Origin: CAIVVT01 sp052145115
GTDB lineage: Bacteria; Acidobacteriota; Terriglobia; Bryobacterales; Bryobacteraceae
Assembly: GCA_052145115.1 (NCBI GenBank)
Contig: JBKQPG010000094.1
Location: forward strand, 25,208 to 89,207
Direction: 5' to 3'
Length of the DNA stretch: 64,000 nt
In this document: in pieces, positions 56,155-63,779 of the stretch
Position numbering within the stretch: position 1 is the first letter of the stretch
Layout: each line of letters opens with the position of its first letter
The notes under the pieces: generated by a model
The model's input: the letters and a program-made list of their open reading frames with translations, nothing else
Database searches by the model: none
What the model was told of the DNA's origin: nothing
Program-made: the position numbers and the translations under genes

Positions 56155-57430
56155 GTGGAAGCTCCTGGTCGAGAGAGGGCCGGGACCAACGCACTCGAGC
56201 CGTCACATGCAGGCTGCCGTACACCTGCCCGGCCGCCTTTTCCACCTGCAAGGTGAGAGCGTTGTCGATCCAATCGCAGGGTTCAAGGTCGGAAATGTCG
56301 AGGCCGGCCGGCGCGAGGACCGAGGGCGAGAAAGAGAAGAAACCAGGATAGAACTGAGGCAATCTGAATCGCAGCTCGGCCGTGCAGCGCTGTCCCGGCG
56401 AGAGAGCTGGCAGCGGGGGACTGGAACGCCGCGTGGAGACGCCGGAAAAAGCCATGCCGAGGTGATTTCGAATGAGAATGCCGGCTTGCGGCCGCTCGAT
56501 GGCTTCGAGCGCCTGGAAACTCAATTTCGCCATGTAATTCTCGTGTGGGACGAGGTGGGTGGCGGGGCGGCCGAAAGCGTCGAGCAGCGCGAATCCACTG
56601 ATGCGGGCGCGGCCATTGCCCCGGCGGCCGTCGCAAGCGGGCAGATTGTCCAGCCAATCCGGCTGCGGCGTGTTCGAGGGGGAAGGCTGTCGCGGCGTGC
56701 CGGATACGTCGGCCAGGGCGGCCAGATAAGAGTCGGCGACGCGGTCTGCCGGGCCGAGCTCGCGCGGCCTGCCGCAGTCGAGCCATAGCGCGCGGTCGCC
56801 GATTGATTTCACGTCTCCCATGGCGTGGGACACAAACAGGATGCTGACTCCTCTCGAGCGCAGCTCCTGCACCTTTCGCAAGCAGCGCTGTCGGAATGCC
56901 TGGTCGCCGACGGCCAGGGCTTCATCCACGATCAGAATCTCGGGGTCGACGTGGATCGCGAGGGCGAAGGCGAGACGCATCAGCATCCCGCTGGAGTAGG
57001 TCCGCACCGGGCGCTCCAGAAAATCGCCAATGCCTGCAAATTCCGCGACATAGGGGTACAGCCGCTGGGCTTCGCCAGCGCTGAATCCCAGGATTGACGC
57101 CGCCAGGAGGACGTTTTGCCGGCCCGTGAAATCGGGATGGAAGCCCGTACCCAGCTCGAGCAGCGCCGAGACGCGCCCCGCGACGTGGACCGCCCCGGAA
57201 GTCGGCTTCGAGATGCCGGCGACTAATTCGAGCAGTGTGCTCTTGCCAGCACCATTGCGGCCGATGATGCAGAAAGTCTCGCCCCGGCGGACGTCAAAAC
57301 TGAGATCTCTGAGGGCCGTAAATCTGGGGCTGGAAACGAGCCGGGGGAAGAGCAACGCCCCCAGCCGGCGCGCATTCGAGTCCTCTAGCAGATAGGACTT
57401 CGAGACCGCGCTGAATTCAACCACGCTCAT
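56147..57430 (-). CDS. Polysaccharide ABC transporter ATPase, Wzt-like with C-terminal binding domain
   Basis: This 427-residue protein has an N-terminal ATPase (about 1-240) with Walker A GRNGAGKST, the family-specific signature YSSGMLMRLAFALA and Walker B ILIVDEALAVGD. These mark Wzt/TagH-type exporters. The C-terminal 170 residues form a separate beta-rich domain (ISGFALLDAFGRPATHLVPHENY, FQALEAIERPQAGILIRNHLG, RCTAELRFRLPQFYPGFFSFSPS). This fits the Wzt carbohydrate-binding domain that recognises the capped end of the glycan. Its permease partner Wzm is not encoded in the window. It is the first gene of the minus-strand polysaccharide group, behind a candidate promoter at 57483-57509. Confidence 0.93.
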   Translation of the reverse strand: MSVVEFSAVSKSYLLEDSNARRLGALLFPRLVSSPRFTALRDLSFDVRRGETFCIIGRNGAGKSTLLELVAGISKPTSGAVHVAGRVSALLELGTGFHPDFTGRQNVLLAASILGFSAGEAQRLYPYVAEFAGIGDFLERPVRTYSSGMLMRLAFALAIHVDPEILIVDEALAVGDQAFRQRCLRKVQELRSRGVSILFVSHAMGDVKSIGDRALWLDCGRPRELGPADRVADSYLAALADVSGTPRQPSPSNTPQPDWLDNLPACDGRRGNGRARISGFALLDAFGRPATHLVPHENYMAKLSFQALEAIERPQAGILIRNHLGMAFSGVSTRRSSPPLPALSPGQRCTAELRFRLPQFYPGFFSFSPSVLAPAGLDISDLEPCDWIDNALTLQVEKAAGQVYGSLHVTARVRWSRPSLDQELPRA

Positions 57431-57482
57431 GCCAAGGGGGTGCTAAGTTACGGAAAAATATCGGCTGAATGCTACTCCGACT

Positions 57483-57509
57483 GTAATAAAGGCCAGAAAT
57501 GCTTGTCAA
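57483..57509 (-). promoter_or_regulatory. Candidate sigma-70 promoter of the polysaccharide operon
   Basis: On the minus strand a perfect TTGACA (57504-57509) is followed after 15 bp by TATTAC (57483-57488), 53 bp before the Wzt-like ATG. The short spacer makes it a moderate candidate. Confidence 0.4.
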
Positions 57510-57739
57510 TGCGGCGGCCCAAAGCGAAAGGGCGGCCGCCTCCCCTCCTTCCGCACCCCCTGGACCGCTCTGCAGCGGCCAGGCTGGCCTGTGGTGGGCC
57601 TCTATCGTGCGGTGCTTGATCCGCGCGTCTGCGGCCCGAGGGCCGGTCGGACGCTGGAGGTGCACAACCAGGCAGAAGAAGTGGGTGGAAGCCGCCCTAT
57701 GAAGTGGTTTATGTCTTCGATGGATCAGCCTCCTGTTGA

Positions 57740-57765
57740 CCCGGTCAAAAGACCGGGCATTTTTG
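57740..57765 (+). terminator. Orphan Rho-independent terminator-like hairpin
   Basis: CCCGGTC-AAAA-GACCGGG forms a perfect 7-bp stem with a four-base loop, followed by CATTTTTG. No plus-strand gene precedes it in the 300 bp upstream. Confidence 0.6.
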
Positions 57766-57928
57766 CCGCTGGCCCAATAGCCATGCGGCCGAGACGCTCC
57801 TTCGGTTGCCGTCTCTGCCCCAACTATGGAACTGTTTCAACGGTGTGTCAAGAAGCCGAAACAGGACTAATAGGTATGAAAGTGCCAAATTGACAGAGTG
57901 CCTGGGAGATCCTAGGCTGAGAAGTGAC

Positions 57929-58004
57929 GCCGGTGTAGCTCAGGGGTTAGAGCGACGGTCTCATAATCCGTAGGTCGTAGGTTCAATTCCTACCGCCGGC
58001 ACCA
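57929..58004 (+). tRNA. tRNA-Met (anticodon CAT)
   Basis: The 76-nt gene runs GCCGGTG, D arm TAGCTCAGGGGTTAGAG, anticodon loop CTCATAA, T arm GTAGGTTCAATTCCTAC, acceptor CGCCGGC, A and an encoded CCA. The first base pair (G-C) argues against initiator tRNA. Elongator Met is most likely; a lysidine-type tRNA-Ile with the same anticodon cannot be excluded. It ends 4 bp from the convergent parB stop. Confidence 0.9.
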
Positions 58005-58008
58005 TTCC

Positions 58009-58905
58009 TCATTTATCACCGACGATCATCTCGTAGATGCGGTGAAGATCCTCCATCGAGTAATACTCAATCTCGAGTCGTCCGCGTTGAGCCGATTTCT
58101 CGAAGATACGCACGCGGGTCCCAAGCACGCGCTCCAGGTGCTCGATGGCGGCCTTGACATTGGGATCGGGCTCGACCTGTTCAACCTGCTTTGGCTGGCG
58201 TGACTCCGTCATCTTCCGGACCAGCCGCTCGACCTGCCTGACGGAAAGGCCTTCGGACGAGATCCGCTCCGCCAGATGGATTTGCATTTCGGGCGTGGGG
58301 AGGCTCAGCAGAGCGCGGGCGTGGCCCATGGAGAGGCGGTGTTCGGCCAGGAGAAGTTGAATATCTCCGGGGAGGCGCAGGAGCCGCAGCATGTTGGTGA
58401 CAGTGGTGCGGTCTTTGCCTGTGCGCTCGGCGATTTGCTCGTGGCTGAGTTGGTGGTCCCGTGTCAATCGTTCGAATGCGTGGGCCACTTCGATCGGATT
58501 CAGGTCCTCGCGCTGAATGTTTTCGATCAGAGCGACTTCCATGAGTTGGTCATCGGCGTAGTCCTGGATGATCACCGGAATGTGCGCCAGGCCTGCCATC
58601 TTGGCGGCGCGCCAGCGCCGTTCGCCCGCGACCAATTGGTACCGGCCCGAGGCAGAGCGGACGATCAGGGGTTGGATGATGCCGTGCTGGCGAATCGATT
58701 GAGCCAATTCGGCCAGGCGATCCGCCTGGAAAGCGCTGCGCGGCTGGAGCGGGTTGGGGTCGATGTCGTCGATCGGGACGCGCAGCGGTGCTGGAGGTGC
58801 AGCAGGCTGCGCGGTGGGCGTTTGTGGCGTCAGCGGGCGGTTGCTGGGGAGAAGGGCGGAGAGACCTCTACCGAGCGCTTTGCGGGTGCTGTCGGCGTTG
58901 CTCAT
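58009..58905 (-). CDS. parB: Chromosome partitioning protein ParB
   Basis: This 298-residue centromere-binding CTPase begins KALGRGLSALLPS, the usual ParA-stimulating N-terminus. It has the CTP/DNA clamp motifs NPLQPRSAF and VAGERRWRAAKMAGL, then helix-turn-helix segments (SHEQIAERTGKDRTTVTNMLRLL), and ends in the C-terminal dimerisation domain (GRLEIEYYSMEDLHRIYEMI). Its first 38 bp overlap the end of parA, so the two are translated together. Two parS sites lie 0.8 kb upstream, next to rsmG. It spreads from parS and recruits ParA for origin segregation. Confidence 0.97.
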   Translation of the reverse strand: MSNADSTRKALGRGLSALLPSNRPLTPQTPTAQPAAPPAPLRVPIDDIDPNPLQPRSAFQADRLAELAQSIRQHGIIQPLIVRSASGRYQLVAGERRWRAAKMAGLAHIPVIIQDYADDQLMEVALIENIQREDLNPIEVAHAFERLTRDHQLSHEQIAERTGKDRTTVTNMLRLLRLPGDIQLLLAEHRLSMGHARALLSLPTPEMQIHLAERISSEGLSVRQVERLVRKMTESRQPKQVEQVEPDPNVKAAIEHLERVLGTRVRIFEKSAQRGRLEIEYYSMEDLHRIYEMIVGDK

Positions 58906-59659
58906 TGGCTACGATCTCCTTGGCAAGTTGGATGTAGCTTTCGGCCCCTTTGGAACGGGGGTCGTAAGTAAGGATCGTCTTGCCGAAACTGGGCGCTTCA
59001 GCCAGGCGGATGCTTCGGGGAACGATCGTTTGAAAGACCTCTCCCTGAAAAAAGTCCCTCAGGTCCGCAGCCACTTGGCGGGCCAGGTTCGTGCGGTCAT
59101 CGAACATGGTGAGGAGGATTCCCTCGATGGCGAGGTGAGGCTGGAGGTTTTCCCTTAAACGGTCAATGGTGTCCAGCAATTGAGATATGCCTTCGAGGGC
59201 GAAGAACTCACACTGGATGGGAATCAGAACGGAATCTGCTGCCACAAGTGAATTGACCGTCAACAGATCCAGTGCGGGCGGGCAATCGATAAGAACAAAA
59301 TCGAATTGGTCCTTGATCGGCGATAGCGCTCTGGAAAGGTGAAATTCGCGCTGGCCGGTACCGACGAGCTCGACGTTGGCGGCAACGAGGTTCGTGTCGG
59401 AAGGTGCAAGGTGAATCCCATCCGGCTGGATGTGCAGGAGAATCTCACTGAGTTGGGCTCTGTCCGAGATGACGTCGTAGACGGTGGGCAGGCTATCGCG
59501 TTTCGTGATCCCGAGGCCTGTCGTGCTGTTCCCTTGCGGGTCCATATCGATCAACAGGACCCGGAGGTCATTAGCGGCGAGGGATGCGGCGAGATTGATG
59601 GCGGTCGTGGTTTTACCCACGCCGCCCTTTTGGTTGGCGATTGCGATGACTCGGGCCAT
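58868..59659 (-). CDS. parA: Chromosome partitioning ATPase ParA/Soj
   Basis: This 263-residue deviant Walker ATPase has the P-loop KGGVGKTTTAINLAAS near the N-terminus, the switch DMDPQGNSTTGLG and VLIDCPPALDLLT. It dimerises with ATP on DNA and moves ParB-parS complexes. The order mnmG, rsmG, parA, parB on one strand is the conserved origin-proximal arrangement. It begins at ATG 59659, 72 bp from the rsmG stop, with a parS site in the gap. Confidence 0.97.
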   Translation of the reverse strand: MARVIAIANQKGGVGKTTTAINLAASLAANDLRVLLIDMDPQGNSTTGLGITKRDSLPTVYDVISDRAQLSEILLHIQPDGIHLAPSDTNLVAANVELVGTGQREFHLSRALSPIKDQFDFVLIDCPPALDLLTVNSLVAADSVLIPIQCEFFALEGISQLLDTIDRLRENLQPHLAIEGILLTMFDDRTNLARQVAADLRDFFQGEVFQTIVPRSIRLAEAPSFGKTILTYDPRSKGAESYIQLAKEIVANEQRRQHPQSAR

Positions 59660-59708
59660 TCAGGTCGTCCCGCGACACGTCCATGCTATCACGGCAGCCC
59701 CTGCCCGA

Positions 59709-59724
59709 CGTTTCACGTGGAACA
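59709..59724. promoter_or_regulatory. parS centromere site 1
   Basis: CGTTTCACGTGGAACA matches the parS variant TGTTTCACGTGGAACA at 15 of 16 positions. It lies between rsmG and parA. Confidence 0.9.
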
Positions 59725-59731
59725 TCTGCCG

Positions 59732-60346
59732 CTAACGGTTCTGGAGTGTTTCACGTGGAACGGTGCCAATCAGGGCGACAGAGGATGGATTCCATGGGAG
59801 CGCCATTATATGGAAGTCAATCCTGCTGGCTAGAGCCTCGGCGTCATTACGCGATAACAGGATGCCGATCCAAGCCGCGACTCTGCGCGCCGTGGCCACG
59901 ATTTCAGTCGGACGCACTGCCCGCCCAATGACCCCGTCGCACTTATCATTCAGCAACTCAGCCCGAACACACCGAACATGAATGTTGCGCACCAGGTCCG
60001 AAGCCTCGCGCAAAAACGCAGCCTTGCGCTGGTCTGATTCGACAAGCGTTACCTCAACATCCGGCCGCAGGACTGCCACTGGAAACCCTGGAAACCCTGC
60101 GCCGGAACCCACATCCACAACGCTCTTGACCCAGCGAGGAACCAAACAAGCCAGGAAAAGCGATTCCGCGTAATGTCGAACGATCGCCTCCTCCAGTGTC
60201 GCCCTCCCCGTCAAATTGATCCGCCGATTCCATTCGCGCAGCAGCTTGTAGTGCATCATCAGCACCCGCGAATCCTCGCCACGAATGTCCGCGAAGGTCA
60301 AGCACTGCTCACGAAGAAGCCCGTCAAACCGCTCCTCCTCGGTCAT
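59732..60346 (-). CDS. rsmG: 16S rRNA (guanine-N7) methyltransferase RsmG (GidB)
   Basis: This 204-residue SAM enzyme methylates N7 of G527 in 16S rRNA. The motif I segment VVDVGSGAGFPGFPVAVLRPD, the acidic LVESDQRKAAFLREA and the WNRRINLTG substrate-site segment are typical. ATG 60346 overlaps the mnmG stop (ATGA). The frame remains open upstream inside mnmG without homology. The last codons (PRETLQNR) are encoded across a parS site, so that DNA serves both coding and segregation. Confidence 0.95.
   Translation of the reverse strand: MTEEERFDGLLREQCLTFADIRGEDSRVLMMHYKLLREWNRRINLTGRATLEEAIVRHYAESLFLACLVPRWVKSVVDVGSGAGFPGFPVAVLRPDVEVTLVESDQRKAAFLREASDLVRNIHVRCVRAELLNDKCDGVIGRAVRPTEIVATARRVAAWIGILLSRNDAEALASRIDFHIMALPWNPSSVALIGTVPRETLQNR
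59747..59762. promoter_or_regulatory. parS centromere site 2, inside the rsmG 3' end
   Basis: TGTTTCACGTGGAACG matches TGTTTCACGTGGAACA at 15 of 16 positions. It starts 38 bp after site 1 and falls within the rsmG coding sequence. Confidence 0.9.
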
Positions 60347-62232
60347 CCGTTTGGCCTCTGCATGAGGCTTAGGAACACGTCCAGCACGGCGATCGCAGCA
60401 GGTGTGACCCCCGGGATTCTTGAGGCCTGCCCCAGTGTTTCTGGACAGACCCTCGTCAGTCGATCTCTGACCTCTCGGCTCAGGCCCTGAACAGTCGCAT
60501 AATCGAGCCCCGGCGGAATCTGCCTCGCCTCGGCTTCCCGCAGTCTCCGAACCTGCCTCTCTTGCTGCTCCATGTACCCCTCGTACTTCACCTCCGTCTC
60601 GATGGTAGTCAGCCCGCCGCACACCGCCGGTTCTCCCAACTGCTCCTCAATCCACGTTCTCAAGTCTCCTAACTTCGACTCGGGCCGCCGCAGCCACGCC
60701 TCCAGCGTCGGCCGCTCGTCTTGCGCACCAGCCGTCAGACCAAACTTCTTGGGATCCATCCGATTCTCAGCCAGCAACCGCCGGATTCTCTCCTCTTGTT
60801 TCAATTTCTTCTCAAGCAGCGCCCATCTCTCATCGCTGACCAGTCCAGCCTTGCGGCCGATTGGCGTCAGGCGTTCATCCGCATTATCGATTCGCAACTG
60901 CAGCCGGAATTCCGCCCTCGACGTGAACATCCGGTACGGCTCGTCCGCACCCTTGGTGACCAGATCGTCCACCAGGATCCCCGCATACCCATCGGTCCGG
61001 CTCAGCACGACAGGCTCACTGCCGCCAATGCTCGCCGCCGCATTCAGGCCTGCCAGAAGCCCCTGGCACGCGGCCTCCTCATACCCCGACGTCCCGTTGA
61101 TCTGGCCGGCCAGAAACAATCCTCCGATCGACTTCACCTCCAGCGCGTGCGACAGCTCCCGCGGATCGACGGCGTCATATTCTATGGCATATCCCGGCCG
61201 GATCATCTCGGCTCTCTCCAGTCCGGGAATCGACGCGATCATCGCCTCCTGCACGTCAATCGGCATGCTCGTGCTCATGCCGTTCACATAGACCTCATAC
61301 GTGTCCAGCCCCTCCGGCTCCAGGAAGATCTGGTGCCGCGTCTTGTCAGGAAACTTGACGATCTTGTCTTCGATGGACGGGCAGTACCTCGGTCCAATCC
61401 CCTCAATCTGGCCGCTGTACAGCGGCGACCGCCCGATGGCATCCCGCAGGATCCGATGCGTCTCCTCCGTCGTATAGGCGATATAACAGTGGATCTGCTT
61501 CCGTTCGATCTTCTCCGTCAGGAACGAGAACGGCGTCGGCGCCGCGTCGCCGGGCTGCGCCTCGAACGCGCTCCATTCAATCGTCCGCCCATCCAGCCGC
61601 GGCGGCGTCCCGGTCTTCAGCCGCTTCCACGCCAATCCCAAACTCCGCAGATGGTTGCCCAGCAGATTCGCCGGCGCCTCGCCGTTCCTTCCGCACGCCG
61701 ACTTGTTCTCTCCGATGTGCGACAACCCGTTCAGGAAGGTCCCGGTCGTCACCACCGCCGCCCGCGTCTCCAGCATCCGCCCGTCTCGCAGTACCACGCC
61801 CCGCACGCGCCGCCGGTCTCCTCCGGCCTCTTCATATGCCAGCTCGGCCACTTCCGCCTGTAGAATTCGCAGATTCGGTTCGGCCTCCAGCACCTCACTC
61901 ATCCGGACGCGGTACTTCTGCTTATCCATCTGCGCCCGCGGACTCCACACTGCCGGGCCGCGGCTCGTATTCAGCAGCCGGAATTGGATGCCCGTCGCGT
62001 CGGCCACTTCGCCCATCACGCCGCCCAGCGCATCGATCTCCCGCACCAGGTGGCCCTTCGCGATTCCGCCGATCGCCGGATTGCACGACATCTGCGCAAT
62101 CAGGTCGGCATTCATCGTCACCAGGGCCGTTTTCAACCCCATCCGCGCGCACGCCCGCGCCGCCTCACAGCCGGCATGCCCGGCCCCGATCACCACAACG
62201 TCGTAAACCATTTGTCGCGTTGGCGGCGGCAT
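60343..62232 (-). CDS. mnmG: tRNA uridine-34 5-carboxymethylaminomethyl modification enzyme MnmG (GidA)
   Basis: This 629-residue FAD protein works with MnmE to modify the wobble uridine. Visible motifs are the FAD fold VVVIGAGHAGCEAARACARMG, SCNPAIGGIAKGHLVREIDALGG, the TGTFLNGLSHIGE segment, RYCPSIEDKIVKFPDK and GLFLAGQINGTSGYEEAACQG. The C-terminal helical domain is complete. The frame starts at ATG 62232; ATG 62211 (MVYDVVVIG) fits the family length as well. It is divergent from purD with 46 bp between, and couples to rsmG by ATGA. MnmE is not in the window. Confidence 0.97.
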   Translation of the reverse strand: MPPPTRQMVYDVVVIGAGHAGCEAARACARMGLKTALVTMNADLIAQMSCNPAIGGIAKGHLVREIDALGGVMGEVADATGIQFRLLNTSRGPAVWSPRAQMDKQKYRVRMSEVLEAEPNLRILQAEVAELAYEEAGGDRRRVRGVVLRDGRMLETRAAVVTTGTFLNGLSHIGENKSACGRNGEAPANLLGNHLRSLGLAWKRLKTGTPPRLDGRTIEWSAFEAQPGDAAPTPFSFLTEKIERKQIHCYIAYTTEETHRILRDAIGRSPLYSGQIEGIGPRYCPSIEDKIVKFPDKTRHQIFLEPEGLDTYEVYVNGMSTSMPIDVQEAMIASIPGLERAEMIRPGYAIEYDAVDPRELSHALEVKSIGGLFLAGQINGTSGYEEAACQGLLAGLNAAASIGGSEPVVLSRTDGYAGILVDDLVTKGADEPYRMFTSRAEFRLQLRIDNADERLTPIGRKAGLVSDERWALLEKKLKQEERIRRLLAENRMDPKKFGLTAGAQDERPTLEAWLRRPESKLGDLRTWIEEQLGEPAVCGGLTTIETEVKYEGYMEQQERQVRRLREAEARQIPPGLDYATVQGLSREVRDRLTRVCPETLGQASRIPGVTPAAIAVLDVFLSLMQRPNG

Positions 62233-62278
62233 CTCCTTACAGATATCCTAAAGAATCGTCAGCCCAGGAGACACTCCC

Positions 62279-63574
62279 GTGAAAGTCCTTGTTATCGGCG
62301 GCGGCGGTCGCGAGCATGCCATCGCCTGGCGCCTCCAGCGCAGCCCCTCCGTCCGCGAGGTCGTCGTAGCCCCCGGCAATCCCGGTTGCGCCCAGGTCGC
62401 CACCTGCATCCGCCCGCCTTCCTCGAAACCCCACGACCTGCTGGACCTCGCTAATCATCTCCATCCCGACCTCACAATCGTCGGCCCCGAGGCGCCTCTC
62501 GTCGACGGCGTCGTCGATCTCTTTCGGAGCAACGGCCACCTCGTTTTCGGACCCTCTCAAGCTGCCGCCCGCCTCGAGGGCAGCAAGATTTTCGCCAAGG
62601 AATTCATGCTCCGGCACCGCATTCCGACCGCCCGGTACGTCGTAGCAGTAAGCGAAGATGAGGCCAATAAAGCGCTGGACTCGTTCTCGTATCCCATTGT
62701 ATTAAAAGCGGATGGACTCGCCGCCGGCAAGGGCGTCGTCATTTGTCCGGATCGCGCCGCCGCTCTTTCTACACTTCATGATATGCTTTCCGGCAACCTC
62801 GTCGGCGCCGCCGGCCGCCAACTGGTGATCGAGGAGTTCCTCTCCGGCGAGGAGATCAGCTTCATCGGCCTGTGCGACGGTGAGAGCGTCCTGCCGCTCG
62901 AACCCTCCCAGGATCACAAGACGATCTTCGAAGACGATCTCGGCCCCAACACCGGGGGCATGGGCGCCTACTCCGATTCCCGCCTCCTTTCCACCGCCGA
63001 CCGCGAGCTCGTCGTTCGTACCATCATGCAACCGGTGCTCGACGGTATGCAGGCCGAGGGTTCGCCCTTCGTCGGCTTCCTCTATGCCGGTTTGATGATG
63101 ACCACCAACGGGCCCCAGGTCCTCGAATTCAACGTGCGGCTCGGCGACCCCGAAACGCAGGCCCTGCTGCATCGCCTGGACTGCGACTTTGGCGCTCTCG
63201 TCCACGCCGCCGCCCTCGGCCGGCAGGATCCGCGTCTGCTCCGCTTCCGCCAGGAACCCTCCATCTGCGTCGTACTCGCCGCGCACGGTTATCCAGGAGC
63301 GGTTCGCTCGGGCGACCCCATTTCCGGCCTCAAAGCTGCTGCGGCCACCGGGGCCACCGTCTTCCACGCCGCAACGCGCGATTCCAAATCCGCTGTGCAT
63401 GGTGACCAACTACCGGTCGAAACCGCCGGCGGCCGGGTCCTCGGCGTGACCCACTCCGGTTCCACCCTCCAGCAGGCCATCGCCAACGTCTACGCCGCCT
63501 GCGACACGATTCACTTCGACGGCCTGCAATTGCGCCGCGACATCGGGCGCAAGGGCCTCAAGCGCTGGCACTAG
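62279..63574 (+). CDS. purD: Phosphoribosylamine-glycine ligase PurD
   Basis: This 431-residue ATP-grasp enzyme makes glycinamide ribonucleotide in purine synthesis. It shows the N-terminal MKVLVIGGGGREHAIAWRL, GPEAPLVDGVVD, the ATP-grasp core VLKADGLAAGKGVVI, EEFLSGEEISF and NTGGMGAYS, and the metal-site FNVRLGDPETQ. The start is GTG 62279 with AGGAG 9 bp upstream. The stop codon TAG (63572-63574) is the first three bases of a MITE-like element, so an insertion has fixed the C-terminus (RKGLKRWH). The end still has family-like length. Confidence 0.97.
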   Translation: MKVLVIGGGGREHAIAWRLQRSPSVREVVVAPGNPGCAQVATCIRPPSSKPHDLLDLANHLHPDLTIVGPEAPLVDGVVDLFRSNGHLVFGPSQAAARLEGSKIFAKEFMLRHRIPTARYVVAVSEDEANKALDSFSYPIVLKADGLAAGKGVVICPDRAAALSTLHDMLSGNLVGAAGRQLVIEEFLSGEEISFIGLCDGESVLPLEPSQDHKTIFEDDLGPNTGGMGAYSDSRLLSTADRELVVRTIMQPVLDGMQAEGSPFVGFLYAGLMMTTNGPQVLEFNVRLGDPETQALLHRLDCDFGALVHAAALGRQDPRLLRFRQEPSICVVLAAHGYPGAVRSGDPISGLKAAAATGATVFHAATRDSKSAVHGDQLPVETAGGRVLGVTHSGSTLQQAIANVYAACDTIHFDGLQLRRDIGRKGLKRWH

Positions 63575-63779
63575 CCCGGATGTTGCACCACGATCGCAGC
63601 GAGGCGCGATGAGAGGGCCCCAACATCAGGCAATGCCACAAGGCGCGCTTGCGGGAGCCGCCCGCAGGCGTACTGGACTGCTACTTCGAGGACGGGGGGC
63701 GCCCTCTGGGCCCAGCGCAACGCAATAGATGCGGCCCTATCGCGCGCCGCAGCCGATGGTTGGTGAAATATCCGGGCTA
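63572..63779 (+). mobile_element. MITE-like element, copy B
   Basis: This 208-bp element has terminal inverted repeats TAGCCCGGATGTTGCACCA and TGGTGAAATATCCGGGCTA. It is the inverted counterpart of copy A (39988-40170), nearly identical over both ends and 25 bp longer in a variable centre. It starts on the purD stop codon. Confidence 0.85.

Larger units (their letters stand above)
57431..57928. other. 498-bp intergenic region between the Wzt-like gene and tRNA-Met
   Basis: No convincing gene is seen. The minus-strand side carries a promoter candidate for the polysaccharide operon. A plus-strand terminator-like hairpin at 57740-57765 has no annotated gene before it. A 100-residue plus-strand frame (57591-57893) spans that hairpin and looks spurious. 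Confidence 0.6.
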
